From Candidatus Dojkabacteria bacterium (lineage in GTDB: Bacteria > Patescibacteriota > Dojkabacteria > SC72 > WJKH01), in assembly GCA_014729235.1 (NCBI GenBank), contig WJKH01000003.1, positions 1 to 34,892 of the forward strand: a stretch of 34,892 nucleotides of DNA, written 5' to 3'. Positions 17,868-25,373 of the stretch are shown piece by piece. The notes below the pieces were generated by a model. It made no database searches, was not told the origin of the DNA, and saw only the letters and a list, made by a program, of their open reading frames with translations. The translations under genes and the position numbers were made by a program. The number at the start of each line of letters is the position of its first letter. Position 1 is the first letter of the stretch.

Positions 17868-18380
17868 TTAGCCTCACACAAGATAAATTCGTTCCTTTAA
17901 TCCGTATAAAACTTCATAAAAGTTAAAACTTTCTTGGGTGCAGCCGTATGCATGACCCGCAATCTGATAATTTGCAAAGCAAAAAATTCAGAAAGCATGA
18001 ATCAAAAAAGATTTCGGTCGATTAGTACTCCTTGGCTAAATATATTACTACACTCACACCTAGAGCCTATCAACGTAGTAGTCTACTACAGACCTCACAT
18101 TCGCTTAAAGCGAATAAGCATGTTTCATCTTGAGGCAGGCTTCGCACTTATATGCTTTCAGTGCTTATCCAATAGCAACGTAGCTACCCAGCTATGCTCC
18201 TGGCGGAACAACTGGTGCACTAGAGGTTACCTCACCCTGATCCTTTCGTACTAAGGGTCAATCCTCGCAAACATGCAACGCCTGTACCGGATAGAGACCG
18301 ACCTGGCTCACGCCGGTCTGAACCCAGCTCACGTGCCACTTTAATGGGCGAACAGTCCAACCCTTGGGTGCTTCTCCACA

Positions 18381-18414
<34 letters not shown>

Positions 18415-18824
18415 TCCGCGCCGTCAATATGGGCTATCGGGCGCGACTAGCCTGTTATCCCCGGGGTAGCTTATCTCCGTTAAACAATAGCGATACCATA
18501 ATCTACTATAGGGTCACTTAGACCTGCTTTCGCAACTGATCGGGGTGTCCCCCTCACAGTAAAGCTGACTTATGCCTATGCACTCTTCATCCGATTTCCA
18601 TCCGGATTGAGTCAACCTTTGTGCGCTTGCGTTACTCTTTCGCAAGCAACCGCCCCAGTCAAACTGCCTACCATACACTGTCATACACAAGGATTACTTG
18701 CATACTAAGACACAAAATGACAAAAGAGAGGTATTCCACTGACGACTCCCCCAACCCTAACGAGTCGAGTTCAAAGTCTCCCTCCTATTCTCTTCATCCG
18801 TAATCTTGTACCAATGTAAAGTTG

Positions 18825-18855
<31 letters not shown>

Positions 18856-18987
18856 GTACAGGTAGACCGCATCTTCACAGTCATTTCAATTTCGCCGAGC
18901 GCGCTGTCAAGACAGCGAGAGGATCGTTACACCTTTCAAGCAAGCCACTAATTAAGTGGCGAGGTATTACGCTACCTTAGGACCGTT

Positions 18988-19764
18988 CACTTTTGTTACT
19001 CATTATTCCGATTGACATCGTCATAATGGGACACTTCATTTCTGAGCATCTCTGTATGTCGCCATACAGGTCGGACTATATCATCCTCTTCCCAAAATAT
19101 CTTGGCAAGAGATCTGGCGTATAGTCTCTGAGGATTCTCTTATGAATCAAGTATTTCCCGAATATTATTCTTCGAATACTTACGTTTTCTTCCAACAACG
19201 ATTTGCTCTCGCATATCGTATATCTTCAGAATTCCAGTTCTCGTTAAATGCACTTCTTCCATCATCAACTCTACTATATTAGCAAAGACCATAAAAGTCT
19301 TTCCTTTCCTTGTTTTAAGAGGAAAGTTCATAAAGAAAGGGATTATGATTTCATACAAGTCTCTCAAGTTCGTTACTTCATAGTAATAAACACCATCGCC
19401 ACGATGGCGAATGGTTCCACATTGGAAGAAATTCCTAATAAAATCAAGAATTTTACGTTCCTTTTGTGAAATATTGAAACTTGCAGTAATTTTCACACCC
19501 AATCGATAATCTTTTCTGACTTTGAAGGAAATATTAAAAACTCCTCTCTCCATCAGCAAATCCGCAAATATAGTTCGCATCCGACGTATAGTCTGTACAA
19601 ACAGAACTATCTTTCATAAGAATCTTTCCTGCTGATTGTCCGCACTTTGACATTTTCACTTCCTGATAATATTCATTATCCAGTTAGTAGTCAAAGATAC
19701 TCGGATATTCCAGCATTTGGCCAAATTTTACAACTACAATTGATAGATTTTCTCTATCTGGTTC
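18988..19764 (-). other. Group I intron in 23S rRNA at position L1917
   Basis: The 5' exon ends GGCTGTAACTAT (U1917 of helix 69) and the 3' exon resumes AACGGTCCTAAGG (A1918). The intron begins GAACCAG and ends AAAAGTG, the terminal G being omega-G. P1 is clear: exon AACUAU pairs with guide GUAGUU (in CAATTGTAGTTG), with a U-G pair at the splice site. P7 halves are CAGAGACTATA and GATATAGTCC. A P6-type stem (GATTCTTATGAA / TTCATAAGAGAATC) encloses the endonuclease gene. Family knowledge: helix 69 hosts introns in other bacteria (such as Coxiella L1917) and in organelles; the neighbouring site is that of I-CeuI. Self-splicing looks possible. Confidence 0.88.
19140..19617 (-). pseudogene. LAGLIDADG homing endonuclease, frameshifted in its first motif
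   Basis: Intron-encoded, intended to cleave intronless 23S alleles. The track ORF (19140-19580) starts inside the coding region and lacks a proper motif. The true start is ATG 19617: MKDSSVCTDYTSDANYICGFADGE, which carries the LAGLIDADG helix (YICGFADGE), but the frame then reaches a stop. Dropping one base within GGAGAGAGGAG (19541-19550) restores the continuous protein FADGEGVFNISFKVRKDY, running on through FNISQKERKILDFIRNFF. So a single-base insertion splits the gene. It is about 158 residues when repaired, a single-motif (homodimer) type. The TAA stop lies in the P6 3' strand. Possible explanations are decay, a sequencing error, or recoding. Confidence 0.85.
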
Positions 19765-20575
19765 ATAGTTACAGCCGCCATTCACCAGGGCTTCGGTCAC
19801 CAGCTTCTCAGCCTCAGAGCATCCGAAGATGCATCCAAAGCACGATAACCAACTTCCTTAACCTTCTGGCATTGGGCAGGTGTCAGCACCTATACATCCA
19901 CTTACGTGTTTGCAGGCACCTGTAGTTTTGGTAACTAGTCGTCCTCTCCAATTCTGTGCCACCATAATCGCCACAAATCCAAAGATATATGACGTATGGC
20001 CCCCCTTCTTCCAAAGGTACGGGGTTAATTTGCCGAATTCCTTAACAACGCATCACTCGTACGCCTTGGTGCTTTTACACCAGTCTACCGGTGTCGGTTT
20101 GCGGTACGGTTACCAATAAATTTTCATAAATTCCGAAGAAAATAATAATCTTAGAAGTTTTTCCTGGGCCATTGAGCTCTACAAATCGGATCCCCGAAGT
20201 TCACCTCTGCATCAAAGCTCGCGAGCAACTCCCGGATTTACCTGGGAGGCATAAGCTAACTTTTTACACCCCAATAGCCAAAAGGGGCTTGCATACTCAA
20301 CAACCTGACTCCATCAGAATTTATTAGTAGTACAGGAATATTAACCTGTTGTCCATCGTTTACGCCTTTCAGCCTCAACTTAGGACCGACTAACCCATGG
20401 ATGACTGACATAGCCATGGAAACCTTAGACATTCGGCGAGTGGGGTTTTTACCCACTTTGCGCTACTCATCCCAGCATTCTCACTTCTGTACGCTCCAGC
20501 AGCTCCTTGTCGGGCCACCTTCACAGCGATGCTCTGCAATAAAGCAGAGACGTACAGAACGCTCCCCTACCCCCA

Positions 20576-20646
20576 CCCCGCTAACCTATAGTTCCAAAGA
20601 AAAACCGCTTTTAAAACGGCACTTTGTAAACCATAAGTTAGCAGGG
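20576..20646 (-). repeat. Inverted-repeat element in 23S helix 45 (stable-RNA family, copy 1)
   Basis: It replaces the tip of helix 45 (E. coli about 1164-1185), between GAAGCTGCGACTTA and GGGGGTAGGGGAGCG. The left arm is CCCCGCTAACCTATAGTTCCAAAG; the right arm is its near reverse complement. The three clear arm differences would be mismatches in the plus strand but become G-U pairs in the transcribed minus strand. The central loop holds a small CCG/CGG hairpin and no ORF. Confidence 0.88.
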
Positions 20647-21272
20647 TAAGTCGCAGCTTCGGAAACCATCTTCAGCCCCGTTACATTTTAGGCACAACAT
20701 CTCTTGACTAGTAAGCTTTTACGCACTTTTTAAAGGATGGCTGCCTCTAAGCCAACCTCCTAGCTGTCTAAGAGATCTCACTACCTTTTCCACTAAGATG
20801 GTATTTAGGGTCCTTATCTGACGATCCGGGCTGTTTCCCTCTCGAGCATAGAAGCTTATCCCTCTAGCTCTAACTACTCCAATGTTCACAATGGTATTCG
20901 GAGTTTGACAGGATATGGTACCCTTTCGGGCCCAAAATCCAATCAGTGCTCTACCCCCATTGTTTAAACTGAAGCGCTAGCCCTAAAGCTATTTCGGGGA
21001 GAACCAGCTATCTCCAAGTTCGTTTGGCATATTACCGCTAACCACACCTCATCTCATAATTTTGCAGCATTAACGAGTTCGGGCTTCCATCCCGCTTTCG
21101 CGGGGCTTCACCCTGGACATGGTTAGATCACTTGGTTTCGGGTCTAGTACATACAACTAAAATCGCCCTGTTCAGACTCGCTTTCGCTTTGGCTCGCCCC
21201 ACATAGTGGGATTAACCTCGCTGTACATACTAACTCGCTGGGTCATTCTTCAATAGGCACGCCGTCACCCCG

Positions 21273-21599
21273 CTAACCTATAATTCGTTCACCTTTTCTA
21301 ATTTTTACCTTTTTATAGACTCTTGTATCAACAATGTGCGTATCCAATGAGCACCTAATTCTGTGCATCAGGCCTTGCCAAACTGCTCCATACTGTTTCA
21401 ATTTGGCTTCACGGTCGTACGCAAAAATCCTATTCACATATCCTTCAACATACACCACTTTCCAGTGATTAGATTTTGTATAACCTCGATTAAGCATTGA
21501 ATTGTGTTCGCTGAGTCTCCGCAAAAGATTTGCGGTTACTCCAACGTAAAACTTATTCTTGCGCGTCTTGGTAGATTTTAATACATACACATAATACAT
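21273..21599 (-). CDS. GIY-YIG nuclease-family protein encoded in the 23S insert
   Basis: A 108-residue single-domain GIY-YIG endonuclease of the small YhbQ/UPF0213-like type. The motifs are MYYVYVLKS (the GIY strand), FYVGVTANLLRRLSEHN (the YIG strand and catalytic Arg helix), and the conserved Glu helix YDREAKLKQYG. The C-terminus is basic (KKVKIRKGERIIG). Its stop codon TAG lies inside the element's own arm (GGTTAGCGGGG), so gene and repeat are physically fused. A perfect 10-bp hairpin (21601-21626) ends one base before the ATG. It probably mobilises the element, but that is inference. Inside rRNA it would need translation from the precursor or from an excised piece. Confidence 0.9.
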   Translation of the reverse strand: MYYVYVLKSTKTRKNKFYVGVTANLLRRLSEHNSMLNRGYTKSNHWKVVYVEGYVNRIFAYDREAKLKQYGAVWQGLMHRIRCSLDTHIVDTRVYKKVKIRKGERIIG

Positions 21600-21600
21600 A

Positions 21601-21626
21601 AATGATGAGTATACAGACTCATCATT
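21601..21626 (-). promoter_or_regulatory. Hairpin abutting the GIY-YIG start codon
   Basis: AATGATGAGT and ACTCATCATT, a perfect 10-bp stem with loop CTGTAT in the transcript, leave one base before the AUG at 21599. It may block or gate translation, or be a processing site. Confidence 0.6.
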
Positions 21627-21734
21627 AAAAAGTCCTTAAAAGATAATTAAAAACGATTTAACAAACTATAAGTTAGCGGGGCTTCGACTGTTTGTAAGCA
21701 TACGGTTTCAGTGCTATTTCACTCCGCTCTCCGC

Positions 21735-21780
<46 letters not shown>

Positions 21781-22361
21781 AAAAAGTATTTAGCCTTACC
21801 GGATGGCTCCGGCAAATTCCCACAAGGTTTCACGTGTCCCGTGGTACTGAGGATATTACCAGAAGATACATACTTTTCATCTACACAGCTATCATGTTCT
21901 ATGGCCTGCCTTTCCAGGCATGTTCGATTAAATATGTATTTTGTAACTTCTTTGCTAATCCGTAAATTAGCGTGGTAATCCTATAACACTTATATTGCAC
22001 GAGTTACGGCCTACGAGTTCACTTCCACAATCATCGCAACGCGAATCATGCTTCAGATCCCTCTTACACAATATAAGTTTGGGCTACTCCCGTTTCGTTC
22101 GCCACTACTAGGGGAATTACTGTTGTTTTCTTTTCCTGCAGGTAATAAGAGGTTTCAGTTCCCTGCGTCGCCCTCCAGCTACAAAGTAGCTTGGATAATA
22201 CTGCATGACCAGTATTTGGTTTCCCAATTCGGAAATTCCCGGATAATAACGCTTGGTGACAGCTCTCCGAGACTTATCGCAGCCTTCCGCGTCCTTCATC
22301 GGCTTTTTGCGCCAAGGCATCCACCATATGCTCTTAATTCTCTTTCTGATTCGATCTACAT

Positions 22362-22378
22362 GTTCTATTCAGTTTTTA
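22362..22378 (-). other. 23S precursor processing stem, 5' arm
   Basis: Exact 17-base complement of 17851-17867, about 15 bases upstream of the 23S 5' end. A boxA-like TGCTCATTAAAAA (22374-22386, minus) overlaps it, comparable to the spacer boxA of E. coli rrn operons. Confidence 0.85.
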
Positions 22379-22525
22379 ATGAGCAATACGCATTCACTGG
22401 ACAAATTCGTCATATCAATTACTCTAAATGCGCAATTGCCGCCCAAACGCCTTTAAAAAAGCAATTTAGACAACAAACAACGCACTCGACGATCAATTTA
22501 TGAAAGTACCCCATTCCCTGACCCA

Positions 22526-22555
22526 ATTATATCACACTTTCACTGCTTCAATCAA
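22526..22555 (-). promoter_or_regulatory. Possible internal promoter in the 16S-23S spacer
   Basis: -35 TTGATT (22550-22555), 18 bases, extended -10 TGATATAAT (TATAAT 22526-22531), minus strand. It lies between tRNA-Ala and 23S and would give extra 23S-5S transcription. Confidence 0.5.
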
Positions 22556-22578
22556 ATTCCAAAAATCAGCATTCAAAA

Positions 22579-22652
22579 TGGAGCTGGGGAGACTCGAACT
22601 CCCAACCTCCTCATTGCAAATGAGGTGCTCTAACCAATTGAGCTACAGCCCC
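22579..22652 (-). tRNA. tRNA-Ala(TGC) in the rrn spacer
   Basis: GGGGCTG TAGCTCAATTGG..., acceptor GGGGCTG/CAGCTCC with the alanine G3-U70 pair. The anticodon stem CCTCA/TGAGG encloses TTTGCAA (anticodon TGC). A73 is present and no CCA is encoded. The first four bases GGGG are at the same time the end of a stable-RNA repeat arm (22649-22665). Confidence 0.96.
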
Positions 22653-22665
22653 GCTAACCTATAGT
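22649..22665 (-). repeat. Solo repeat arm fused to the 5' end of tRNA-Ala
   Basis: Plus strand CCCCGCTAACCTATAGT, 17 of 17 identical to the helix 45 arm and to 33420-33436. It is read ACTATAGGTTAGCGGGG into the tRNA. No partner arm is seen nearby. Confidence 0.85.
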
Positions 22666-22806
22666 CATAACTCAATGTACTACTATAAAAAGCGTAGAGC
22701 TATCATACAAATATCAATTCTTGCCGCCGAAACACCCCTCAATTGGCATCCAGCCCATCACCAAAAGCCTCTTGACTCCCAGTTGCGTCATATATCTAGA
22801 CAAAAC

Positions 22807-22880
22807 TGGGCGTGCCAAGACTTGAACTTGGAACCTCAGTCTTATCAGGACTGTGCTCTAACCAGTTGAGCTACACGCCC
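22807..22880 (-). tRNA. tRNA-Ile(GAT) in the rrn spacer
   Basis: GGGCGTG TAGCTCAACTGG..., acceptor GGGCGTG/CACGCCC. The anticodon stem CAGTC/GACTG encloses CTGATAA (anticodon GAT). A73 is present and CCA is not encoded. The flanks CAAAACT and AGTTTTG are perfectly complementary, so the precursor acceptor stem is extended to 14 bp. Confidence 0.96.
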
Positions 22881-22898
22881 AGTTTTGCCTTGAGTAAA

Positions 22899-22942
22899 CC
22901 TTCAAGCGATGCGCTCCAACTATTTGAGCTACATGCTCAGTC
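22899..22942 (-). pseudogene. tRNA-like 5' half upstream of tRNA-Ile
   Basis: GAGCATGTAGCTCAAATAG continuing TTGGAGCGCATCGCTTGAAGG looks like an acceptor 5' strand, D-arm (GCTC/GAGC) and part of an anticodon arm. There is no T-arm or acceptor 3' strand. It may be a degenerate tRNA or only spacer structure. Confidence 0.4.
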
Positions 22943-23075
22943 CGCAGCCAACAACCCTCTGCGCAATTCAAACAATTAAATTGCACACACCAAAATTCCT
23001 GAGTCTTGCCCGGCAACCTAAATTTTAACAGAGCTTTGCGATCAAAAAAATTAATAAAAAGAAAAGGCTCATCAA

Positions 23076-23094
23076 CAACTAAATAGTGGTAGAA
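23076..23094 (-). other. 16S precursor processing stem, 3' arm
   Basis: Plus strand CAACTAAATAGTGGTAGAAA is complementary to 24920-24939 over about 20 bases, with one G-U. It brackets 16S and should be the RNase III stem. Confidence 0.85.
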
Positions 23095-23210
23095 ACTTAA
23101 ACTAACCAAATAACGATTTTATATGAAAAATTGCATAAATGCATTTTCCTGCAAAAATCGAGAAAAACTTTTAGGTTATCTCCTTAGAAAGGAGGTAATT
23201 CAGCCGCAGA

Positions 23211-23245
<35 letters not shown>

Positions 23246-23655
23246 GTCACAGATCTTACCTTCGTCACCCCAACCACATTATCGCCGAAACTTTCAGCAA
23301 CAAAGTGGTCGAGATGCCTTCGGGTACTACCTGCTTCCATGACTTGACGGGCGGTGTGTGCAAGAGGCGAGAACGTATTCACCGCGGCATGGCTGATCCA
23401 CGATTACTAGCAAATCCAACTTCATGAGGTCGAATTGCAGACCTCAATCTGAACTGAGATCGGCTTTATGAGATTAGCTCCACCTTACGGCTTGGCTGCC
23501 CATTGTACCGACCATTGTAGCGCGTGTGTCGCCCAGGACATAAGGGTCATGCGGACCAGACGTCATCCCCTCCTTCCTCCACGTTTTACCGTAGCAGTTT
23601 CCTAAGACACTTGTAACATAGGATAGGGGTTGCGCTCGTTTCGGGACTTAACCCT

Positions 23656-23689
<34 letters not shown>

Positions 23690-23704
23690 ACACCTGTGTA
23701 TGCT

Positions 23705-23774
23705 CCCCGCTTTTTAAAGTTCATTTTTCTGAGTCCATATGCAGAGCGGACTGACTGAACTTCAAAAAGCGGGG
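23705..23774 (-). repeat. Long hairpin in the 16S V6 region
   Basis: CCCCGCTTTTTGAAGTTCA pairs with TGAACTTTAAAAAGCGGGG (19 bp, one G-U in the RNA), with a nested AGTCC/GGACT hairpin in the loop. The termini CCCCGCT...AGCGGGG equal those of the stable-RNA family, but the inner arm sequence differs. Membership is therefore uncertain. Confidence 0.7.
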
Positions 23775-24708
23775 TTGATCACCTTTCGGATCACTACCAC
23801 ATACATTTCAAACCCTGGTAAGGTTCTTCGATTACCATCGAATTAAACCACGCGCTCCTCTGCTTGTGCGCCTCCCCGCCAATTCGTTTGAGTTTTAGCC
23901 TTGCGGCCGTACTTCCCAGGCGGGATGCTTAACGCGTTAACTTCGGCACTCAATACTTCCAAAATTATCTCGAAAGATTATTTCAGTCGTATCAAACACC
24001 CAGCATCCATCGTTTACAGCGTGGACTACACGGGTATCTAATCCGTTTTGATCCCCACGCTTTCGAGCCTCAGCGTCAGAACAGAACCAGTGAGCCGCCT
24101 TCGCCTCTGGTGTTCCTCCCGATATCAACGCATTTTACCGCTACACCGGGAATTCCGCTCACCCCTTTCTGTCTCAATCTAAGCAGTATCAAATGCCTGT
24201 CCGACGTTAAGCGACGGGATTTGACATTTGACTTACTAAGACGCCTACGCATCTCTTTACGCCCAATGAATCCGGATAACGTTTGTACCCTACGCATCAC
24301 CGATGCTTCTGGCACGTAGTTAGCAGGTACTTATTCATACGGTACCGTCAGTGTTTCTTCCCGTATAAAAGGAGTTTACAATCCGAAGACCTTCGTCCTC
24401 CACGCGGCGTCGCTGCGTCAGGGTTGCCCCCATTGCGCAAGATTCCTAATTGCTGCCTCCCGTAGGAGTGTGGGCCGTGTCGCAGTCCCACTGTGGCTGT
24501 ACATGCTCTCACACCAGCTACCCGTCTTCGCCTTGGTGGGCCATTACCTCACCAACAAGCTGATAGGACAGGGGCTCATCTTGAAGCGTCTGAACTTTAC
24601 CATAAAAGTCATAGACAAATATGGACCATCAGGTATTACTTCTCTTTTCAGAGAGCTATTCCTGACTTCAAGGAAGATTACCCATGCATTACTCACCCGT
24701 TCGCCGCT

Positions 24709-24756
24709 CCCCACTAATCTATAATACGATTTCTCTCATACTATAAATTAGCGGGG
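24709..24756 (-). repeat. Inverted-repeat hairpin in 16S V1 (stable-RNA family, copy 3)
   Basis: Arms CCCCACTAATCTATAATACGA and TCATACTATAAATTAGCGGGG form a stem of about 20 bp in the RNA in which all four arm differences are G-U pairs. It occupies the helix 6 tip between GTCGAGCG and AGCGGCGAACGGG. The sequence is the same motif as the 23S arms with a few transitions. Confidence 0.82.
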
Positions 24757-24919
24757 CGCTCGACTTGCATACCTTAGGCACGCCGCCAACGTTCATCCTG
24801 AACCACGATCAAATTCTCATTGGAAAATGATCTGAACTTCGTACTCAACGAAGTTCGAAAAATTTTGTAAAAACTCACATAAATGCGAGTCTTTAAATTC
24901 ATAGAATTGGCTTAGTTGT

Positions 24920-24939
24920 TTTCTACCACTATTTAATTG
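24920..24939 (-). other. 16S precursor processing stem, 5' arm
   Basis: Plus strand TTTCTACCACTATTTAATTG, complementary to 23076-23094. Confidence 0.85.
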
Positions 24940-24949
24940 TCAAGGAGCA
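24937..24949 (-). promoter_or_regulatory. boxA antitermination site in the rrn leader
   Basis: Minus strand TGCTCCTTGACAA matches E. coli rrn boxA TGCTCTTTAACAA at 11 of 13 bases. It lies between the promoters and 16S, where NusB/S10 would load. Confidence 0.7.
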
Positions 24950-24964
24950 ACTTTTGTACCGGGT

Positions 24965-24993
24965 ATCATACCCTAAATCACAACGAACTTCAA
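24965..24993 (-). promoter_or_regulatory. rrn promoter P2
   Basis: -35 TTGAAG (24988-24993), 17 bases, -10 TATGAT (24965-24970), minus strand. The -10 is buried in a perfect palindrome GGGTATGATACCC (24961-24973). Confidence 0.75.
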
Positions 24994-25024
24994 GAGATTT
25001 ATGCAATCCCTCCAAACGACTCAT

Positions 25025-25056
25025 CCCAGTATGATACTTTTTATCCCGAACTGGGA
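25025..25056. repeat. Inverted repeat between the rrn promoters
   Basis: ATCCCAGT and ACTGGGAT are 8-bp arms about 19 bases apart, directly downstream of the P1 -10. An 11-base palindrome AGTATGATACT (25028-25038) overlaps one arm. It could be an operator or an early pause hairpin. Confidence 0.5.
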
Positions 25057-25057
25057 T

Positions 25058-25087
25058 ATTATAGCACAAAGCCAGGAGATTAGACAA
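25058..25087 (-). promoter_or_regulatory. rrn promoter P1
   Basis: -35 TTGTCT (25082-25087), 18 bases, extended -10 TGCTATAAT (TATAAT 25058-25063), minus strand. Together with P2 it makes the tandem arrangement common at rrn operons. Confidence 0.65.
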
Positions 25088-25191
25088 ACAGAAATATAAA
25101 CCTTACCATTTCAAATGCGAGACCGTTTAGTTCCTTTTTTTTCGATTAGAGAATACTGCAGCAACAATTTAACTCTGCGGCCTGTCCAAAT

Positions 25192-25373
25192 TAATTTGAG
25201 TTAAGAAATGATCCTACATGAAAAGACGACTAGGACTCCTTGCAATAGTATTAAGGTTTTCTTGCCTACGCCCGAGGACAATTTAAACCTGCCGGCTGAG
25301 CGCGCTTTTCAACTGCAGTTTTCTTTCTTAACTCAAATTAAATTATGAACCCAACTATTACCGCCCTACTACT
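25192..25373. repeat. Dispersed conserved noncoding element A, copy 2, with terminal inverted repeats
   Basis: Aligns to 5143-5322. Here the core is enclosed by perfect 17-base inverted repeats, TAATTTGAGTTAAGAAA (25192-25208) and TTTCTTAACTCAAATTA (25324-25340). It begins immediately after the ligase stop codon (minus direction) and ends before the rrn promoters. No target duplication is evident. It may be a miniature mobile element or a structured RNA. Confidence 0.7.

Larger units (their letters stand above)
21268..21681 (-). mobile_element. Inverted-repeat element in 23S helix 25 with a GIY-YIG gene (stable-RNA family, copy 2)
   Basis: 414 bases inserted in helix 25 (E. coli about 530-560), between CAAACAGTCGAAG and TGACGGCGTGCC. 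The arms CCCCGCTAACCTATAATTCGTTC and AACAAACTATAAGTTAGCGGGG give a stem of about 22 bp with three G-U pairs in the transcribed strand. The loop carries a nuclease gene. No group I or II core is seen, so it is better read as an intervening sequence (excised or left as a loop) than as a self-splicing intron. Helix 25 and helix 45 are the classic intervening-sequence sites in Salmonella 23S (established knowledge). Confidence 0.85.

Noticed and set aside
19140-19580. LAGLIDADG ORF as called from its internal ATG
   Set aside because: The called start lies inside the coding sequence, in the wrong frame for the motif; replaced by the frameshifted gene from 19617.
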